This document shows positions 7,530 to 10,286 of a stretch of DNA of 10,286 bases, in pieces. The stretch is from Aquificota bacterium (GTDB taxonomy: Bacteria; Aquificota; Aquificia; Aquificales; Hydrogenothermaceae), in contig JAADEU010000014.1 of assembly GCA_013153235.1 (NCBI GenBank), positions 1 through 10,286 of the forward strand. Reading direction: 5' to 3'. The notes below the pieces were generated by a model. It had not been told where the DNA came from. It saw nothing but the letters and a program-made list of their open reading frames with translations, and did no database searches. The position numbers and the translations under genes are program-made. Positions within the stretch are counted from its first letter, which is position 1. Each line of letters begins with the position of its first letter.

Positions 7530-7967
7530 ATGGAAAAAACCGGAAAGTACAGAAAAAAAGCCAGGGAGATTCTATTCAGGACACTGTACACCTACGACCT
7601 TAAAGGTGGGGACCTGTTTGATATACTTGAGGAGCATATCAAAGACATCAGACCACAGCTCAGTGAAGAGGTCCTTGAATATGCCTACAGCATAGCCAAG
7701 GGTATATCGGATACCCTTGATGATATAGACAGGATAATACAGGAACACCTTAACCACTGGAGACTGGAAAGACTTGGTTATCCTGAAAGGGCTTTACTGA
7801 GACTGGGGACATACGAACTGGTATTTTCCGATGTTCCGGATAAAGGAAGGGTGTTTATTGATATCCTTGACCTTGCAAAATGCTACCTTGACAGTGAGGA
7901 AGGTCTTAAGTTCATAAACGGGGTTTTAAGCTCCATCTATAAAAAGTACCAGAACGTGCAGGTATGA
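7530..7967 (+). CDS. nusB: Transcription antitermination factor NusB
   Basis: All-helical RNA-binding protein that pairs with NusE (ribosomal protein S10) on boxA RNA in rRNA antitermination. The 145 residues show the basic N-terminal motif RKKAREILFRTLY (8-20), the central W-x-L-x-R-L-x-x-x-x-R-A-L-L-R-L-G-x-Y-E-L block (77-97), and the end motif LKFINGVL (126-133). Length is normal. ATG 7530 begins one base after the ribH stop, with GGAG inside the end of ribH as its ribosome binding site. Its own stop overlaps the next gene as ATGA. Confidence 0.96.
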   Translation: MEKTGKYRKKAREILFRTLYTYDLKGGDLFDILEEHIKDIRPQLSEEVLEYAYSIAKGISDTLDDIDRIIQEHLNHWRLERLGYPERALLRLGTYELVFSDVPDKGRVFIDILDLAKCYLDSEEGLKFINGVLSSIYKKYQNVQV

Positions 7968-8695
7968 GAATAGCTGTCATATCGGATATACACGGTAACA
8001 TCCACGCCCTTGAAGCCGTTGAAAAGGACATGAAAGAAATGGGCGTGGACAGAATTTTCTGTCTGGGGGATATAATTAACTTCGGTGCCCATCCAAAGGA
8101 AACCCTTGACTGGGTGAAGGATAACTGCCATCTGGTTATCAAAGGGGAACACGACATATTTGTTGTGGACCCTGGGGAAGTGGTACTGTCAAATCCATTT
8201 GCCATAAAGTCTGCAGACTGGACCTACGACCAGCTTTCCCAGGAGGATTTTGATTATATAAACAGCCTTGAAAACTTCTACGAGGAACCGGAATTTATCC
8301 TTACCCACGATGAACCATCTATTCCCGGGACTTACCACTTCCTGACATCACTGAGGGATGCCAGGGAAACATTCACATGTTTTGATAACAGGTTCTGTTT
8401 TTACGGACATGCCCATCTCCAGATACTCTTTGTAAAAAACAGCTCAGGAGAGGTTTTTTCTGACGGCTCAGGTAAATACAGTTACAGCGATGACCAGCAG
8501 TTTCTGATATGTGCAGGTAGTGTAGGGCAACCCAGGGACAGGGACCCACGGGCCGGTTATGTTGTGGTTGATACAGAAGATAGAACTATAGAGTTTAGAA
8601 GGGTTTTTTATGATGTGGAAAAGGCAGCTGCCGACATACTGTCAGCAGGTCTGCCTGAGGTTTTTGCCCAGATTCTAAAAATGAAAAAGGATTAA
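7964..8695 (+). CDS. Calcineurin-like metallophosphoesterase (YfcE/MJ0936-like), substrate unknown
   Basis: A 243-residue two-metal phosphoesterase. Metal-ligand motifs run in family order: DIHGN (Asp8, His10), GD (Asp36), GEHD (61-64), TH (His115) and GHAH (148-151). The late motif GSVGQPRDRDPRAGY (185-199) is characteristic of the diadenosine-tetraphosphatase-like/phosphodiesterase branch. The third motif is odd: it is normally GNHD or GNxD with Asn as a metal ligand, and here Asn is Glu62. Glu can bind metal, so activity is possible but may be altered. The start overlaps the nusB stop (ATGA) with only a weak AGG before it, so translation is coupled. The gene ends head-on with yajC: its TAA (8693-8695) overlaps the yajC stop. 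Reaction and substrate are not readable from sequence. Confidence 0.88.
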   Translation: MRIAVISDIHGNIHALEAVEKDMKEMGVDRIFCLGDIINFGAHPKETLDWVKDNCHLVIKGEHDIFVVDPGEVVLSNPFAIKSADWTYDQLSQEDFDYINSLENFYEEPEFILTHDEPSIPGTYHFLTSLRDARETFTCFDNRFCFYGHAHLQILFVKNSSGEVFSDGSGKYSYSDDQQFLICAGSVGQPRDRDPRAGYVVVDTEDRTIEFRRVFYDVEKAAADILSAGLPEVFAQILKMKKD

Positions 8696-8994
8696 CCTTC
8701 CTTCTGCTCTTTTTCCTCTTCAAAAGGAGCAGAGATAGCTGTTTTGAGCACTTTAATCATTGTTCCTTCAGCTACTTTGAGGGTTACAGTTTTTTCATCA
8801 ATTCCCTTAATCTCTCCGATTATTCCCCCAGATGTGATTACCTTATCCCCTTTCTTCAGAGAATTTATGAACTCCTGGTGTTTCTTTCTCTGCTGCTGCT
8901 GTGGTCTGTAAAGGAGGAAATAGAATATGGCAATAAGTATGACCATCCACAGCACTGCACCTATTATACTGCTCATTGGGTCTCCGCCTTGCAT
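8692..8994 (-). CDS. yajC: Preprotein translocase subunit YajC
   Basis: Small accessory protein of the Sec translocon, found with SecDF. The 100 residues contain one membrane helix at about 9-28, then the hallmark RPQ (30-32), QRKKHQEF, and the small beta domain LKKGDKVITSGGIIGEI (46-62), ending in an acidic tail. I chose ATG 8994 because AGGAGGTG lies about 6 nt upstream; an inner ATG (Met7) has a weaker GGAG. In many genomes yajC lies beside secD; here it is single, between a convergent phosphoesterase gene and tRNA-Phe. Confidence 0.95.
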   Translation of the reverse strand: MQGGDPMSSIIGAVLWMVILIAIFYFLLYRPQQQQRKKHQEFINSLKKGDKVITSGGIIGEIKGIDEKTVTLKVAEGTMIKVLKTAISAPFEEEKEQKEG

Positions 8995-9068
8995 AAAGCA
9001 CCTCCTGCTGATTTATTTGGTGATATATTCTACTATAAAAACCATCGTTTTATATCGGTATAATCCCC

Positions 9069-9097
9069 TTGACAGAAAGGCAAAGCGGGTATAAACT
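9069..9097 (+). promoter_or_regulatory. Promoter of tRNA-Phe
   Basis: A perfect TTGACA (9069-9074) is followed by TATAAA at 9090-9095 (spacing 15) or TAAACT at 9092-9097 (spacing 17). The tRNA starts about 23 nt downstream, so the primary transcript would carry a short 5' leader for RNase P. This is the best sigma-70-type promoter in the window. Confidence 0.65.
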
Positions 9098-9119
9098 ATT
9101 TAATCCAGAATAGGAAAGT

Positions 9120-9195
9120 GGCCAGGTAGCTCAGTTGGTAGAGCACGCGGCTGAAAACCGCGGTGTCGGCGGTTCGATTCCGCCCTTGGCCACCA
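9120..9195 (+). tRNA. tRNA-Phe (anticodon GAA)
   Basis: A 76-nt cloverleaf. Acceptor arms GGCCAGG (9120-9126) and CTTGGCC (9185-9191) pair with one G-T. T8 and the D-arm GCTC...GAGC follow. The anticodon stem CGCGG/CCGCG encloses the 7-nt loop CTGAAAA, which places GAA as the anticodon. The variable loop is GTGTC. The T-arm GGCGG TTCGATT CCGCC is perfect. Discriminator A and the CCA end are encoded. Nothing is missing, and it should be functional. The AT-rich MNT/HEPN module lies immediately 3' of it on the other strand. Confidence 0.98.
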
Positions 9196-9210
9196 TTATT
9201 ATTCTTTCTA

Positions 9211-9236
9211 ACAAAAAATCCCCGAATATTTTTTGT
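9211..9236. terminator. AT-rich hairpin after tRNA-Phe, possible bidirectional terminator
   Basis: ACAAAAAAT (9211-9219) and ATTTTTTGT (9228-9236) are perfect 9-bp arms around an 8-nt loop with CCCC. It lies between the tRNA and the end of the oppositely oriented HEPN gene, where it could end both transcripts. The stem has little GC, so strength is doubtful. Confidence 0.35.
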
Positions 9237-9283
9237 AATCAGCAAATCCTTGTATGATAGCATGTTCCACAGATTTGTCTGAA

Positions 9284-9668
9284 TTAAGTATTTCTAATCA
9301 AAGCTTCCATTTTTTCTATGAACTCTTCTGTTAATTTTATCCATTCCTCTACCTGTTCTTTTTCAAAACTGACAAAAGGCTTATAATCTCCTTCCTCCCT
9401 TGCTTCAAATAGCTCATCATAGAGTTTTCCGTAGACTTTATCTATTTTGCCTTTTTTTACTATGTTCTTTATGGAAACTTGCCCTTAATCCAGAATGCTT
9501 TTTAAAATACTTATCATTTTGAAAGAAATAAGCACTTGTAATATAAAAAACAGCATAATACAGACGATTTACTGAGAAATCTAAATATCCCTGCTGGTAT
9601 TCTAAAATTGCAGATTTTAAGCTTTTACGGGACTTATCTACCCAGTAACCGGTTATTTCTTCTTTCAA
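9284..9668 (-). pseudogene. HEPN-domain protein (partner of MNT), frameshifted at a run of seven A
   Basis: The intact reading frame from TTG 9668 gives only 76 residues and stops at 9438. At minus-strand A7 (9452-9458) a one-base loss restores a continuous frame to TAA 9284-9286. The rebuilt protein is 127 residues, the usual HEPN length. Its second half contains LFEAREEGDY, the REGDY-type motif of the COG1895/2250 HEPN group. N-terminal marks are YWVDKSRKSL and NRLYYAVFY (34-42). The normal active motif here is R-x-x-Y-Y-A-x-F-H; Arg35 is present but the His is Tyr42. The TTG start overlaps the MNT stop by 4 nt and no ATG is available in frame. The cause could be decay, slippage-based expression or a base-call error. 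HEPN proteins of such pairs are often RNases or toxins; activity here is doubtful. Confidence 0.8.
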
Positions 9669-10000
9669 ACCATTAGTCCTTTTTCTTTTACTTCCTGAAA
9701 TAACGGTATTGTCGGATACTTAGTCCATTCTTCTTTTGAAACAATAACTGGACTTATATTTGTGTCATGCTTCCAGTTTATTTCTGTTATTCTGTTTATT
9801 ATTTTTTTCTTTATTTTCCAGTCCAGATTTGGAATTATTATCAGTAAATCCAAATCACTTTCCTGTGTATGTTCTCCTCCTGCCCTTGAACCGTATATAA
9901 AAATTTTACTTTCCTTAAAAATTTGATTGAGAAAGTCTTTAATCTCTTTTAAAGCCTTCTTTTCTTTAATTGTAAGAATATTTCCGGTAAATTTTTCCAT
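9665..10000 (-). CDS. MNT-type minimal nucleotidyltransferase (antitoxin-like)
   Basis: Minimal polymerase-beta-fold nucleotidyltransferase, the usual partner of HEPN proteins; in studied MntA-HepT pairs it inactivates the toxin by AMP transfer. From ATG 10000 the product has 111 residues. IYGSRAGGEHTQESDLDLL (35-53) holds the Gly37-Ser38 signature and the metal-binding Asp49 and Asp51; HDTN (Asp79) fits the third acidic residue. The Arg usually found before the second Gly (GSRARG) is Gly here. An in-frame ATG at 10048 would add 16 residues, but it lies upstream of the likely promoter and has no ribosome site. ATG 10000 is a few bases after a -10 element, so the mRNA may be leaderless. The gene is visibly more AT-rich than the rest of the window, suggesting acquisition. 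Confidence 0.82.
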   Translation of the reverse strand: MEKFTGNILTIKEKKALKEIKDFLNQIFKESKIFIYGSRAGGEHTQESDLDLLIIIPNLDWKIKKKIINRITEINWKHDTNISPVIVSKEEWTKYPTIPLFQEVKEKGLMV

Positions 10001-10007
10001 ACCTAAA

Positions 10008-10036
10008 AATATACTTATTTGGGTGTGTACAGGCAA
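10008..10036 (-). promoter_or_regulatory. Candidate promoter of the MNT/HEPN pair
   Basis: On the minus strand TTGCCT (10036-10031) and TATATT (10013-10008) are 17 bp apart. The -10 ends only 7 nt before ATG 10000, so transcription would start at or next to the start codon and leave no room for a Shine-Dalgarno site. Confidence 0.45.
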
Positions 10037-10045
10037 ATTTTTGCC
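10032..10045. repeat. Inverted repeat over the MNT/HEPN -35 element
   Basis: GGCAAA and TTTGCC form perfect 6-bp arms around TT. One arm includes most of the candidate -35 hexamer, a position suited to an operator. Whether any protein binds it is unknown. Confidence 0.4.
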
Positions 10046-10100
10046 CATTTTAGATAAAAAAATTTTTATATGTTTTCTATAAGCCGTGGTCTATAAGCAT

Positions 10101-10130
10101 AAAAAAAACGGGGCTTTTTCAGCCCCTTTT
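10101..10130 (-). terminator. Intrinsic terminator of the right-edge gene
   Basis: On the minus strand GGGGCT and AGCCCC form a 6-bp GC-rich stem with a 5-nt loop (GAAAA), flanked by A4 upstream and followed by G and a run of eight T. It begins 5 nt after the stop of the gene ending at 10135, so it ends that transcript just before the MNT/HEPN promoter. Confidence 0.88.
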
Positions 10131-10134
10131 AATG

Positions 10135-10286
10135 TTATTCTGGAAGAGCTTCAGGAGTTCTCAATTTGATGATATGTTTGGTTCCATCAGCCTGAATTAC
10201 CTCAACGGCCTTTAGACCGTCCACATCCTCATCCACATAAACTTCTACAGGCTTGTGTATCAGGTGGTCGTGTCTTTCAGCAGCTA
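10135..10286 (-). CDS. 3' end of an unrecognised gene (partial)
   Basis: An open minus-strand frame enters from the right edge and ends at TAA 10135-10137, giving the last 49 residues of a protein. The segment is soluble-looking, with alternating beta-like stretches (KPVEVYVDEDVDG, LKAVEVIQADGTKHII) and a proline-rich end (TPEALPE). Base composition matches the core genes rather than the AT-rich module, and a strong terminator follows, so it is very likely a real gene. I do not recognise the family from this fragment. Confidence 0.75.
   Translation of the reverse strand, partial: AAERHDHLIHKPVEVYVDEDVDGLKAVEVIQADGTKHIIKLRTPEALPE

Noticed and set aside
9120..9195. tRNA-Phe as the attachment site of an integrated element
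   Set aside because: I see no second copy of the tRNA 3' end and no integrase in the window, so only proximity supports it.
10077..10098. Direct repeat CTATAAGC twice with 14-bp period
   Set aside because: Only two 8-bp copies in AT-rich DNA; too short to call an att site, operator or repeat array.

Overview
The window reads as core chromosome of a thermophile-like bacterium, most likely an Aquificota member of the Hydrogenothermaceae/Persephonella type. The case rests on the 154-residue lumazine synthase, whose catalytic residues fall at the positions I remember for the Aquifex aeolicus enzyme, on the AGA/AGG and ATA-rich codon use, and on the tight operons with ATGA overlaps. The lineage is an inference from memory; no search was run.

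Layout. Positions 1-4091 (minus strand) hold a rod-shape operon read right to left: mreB, mreC, mreD and the gene for penicillin-binding protein 2 (mrdA). Gaps are 1 nt or overlaps, and a Shine-Dalgarno-like site past mrdA hints at another gene beyond the left edge. Divergent from mreB, dapA (4177-5058, plus) makes the first committed intermediate toward diaminopimelate and lysine. A 113-nt structured gap follows, then a plus-strand run from 5172 to 8695: a compact Gfo/Idh/MocA oxidoreductase, a DegT-type PLP aminotransferase, ribH, nusB and a metallophosphoesterase. It collides tail to tail with yajC (minus, 8692-8994); the two stop codons overlap.

At 9120-9195 lies tRNA-Phe(GAA) with an encoded CCA and a TTGACA-type promoter. 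To its right the DNA becomes clearly more AT-rich and carries a minus-strand MNT/HEPN pair (nucleotidyltransferase plus HEPN protein, toxin-antitoxin type). The HEPN gene is frameshifted at a run of seven A and has Tyr where the family's catalytic His normally sits. The window ends in a strong terminator (10101-10130) and the 3' end of an unrecognised minus-strand gene.

How the genes fit: dapA supplies a wall precursor, the Mre proteins and PBP2 organise and polymerise lateral wall, and YajC belongs to the Sec machinery. The oxidoreductase/aminotransferase pair looks like part of an amino-sugar or amino-acid pathway of unknown substrate. The accessory material is the MNT/HEPN module, which seems to be decaying or controlled by a homopolymer. 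I found no CRISPR array, insertion sequence, rRNA or clearly new system.
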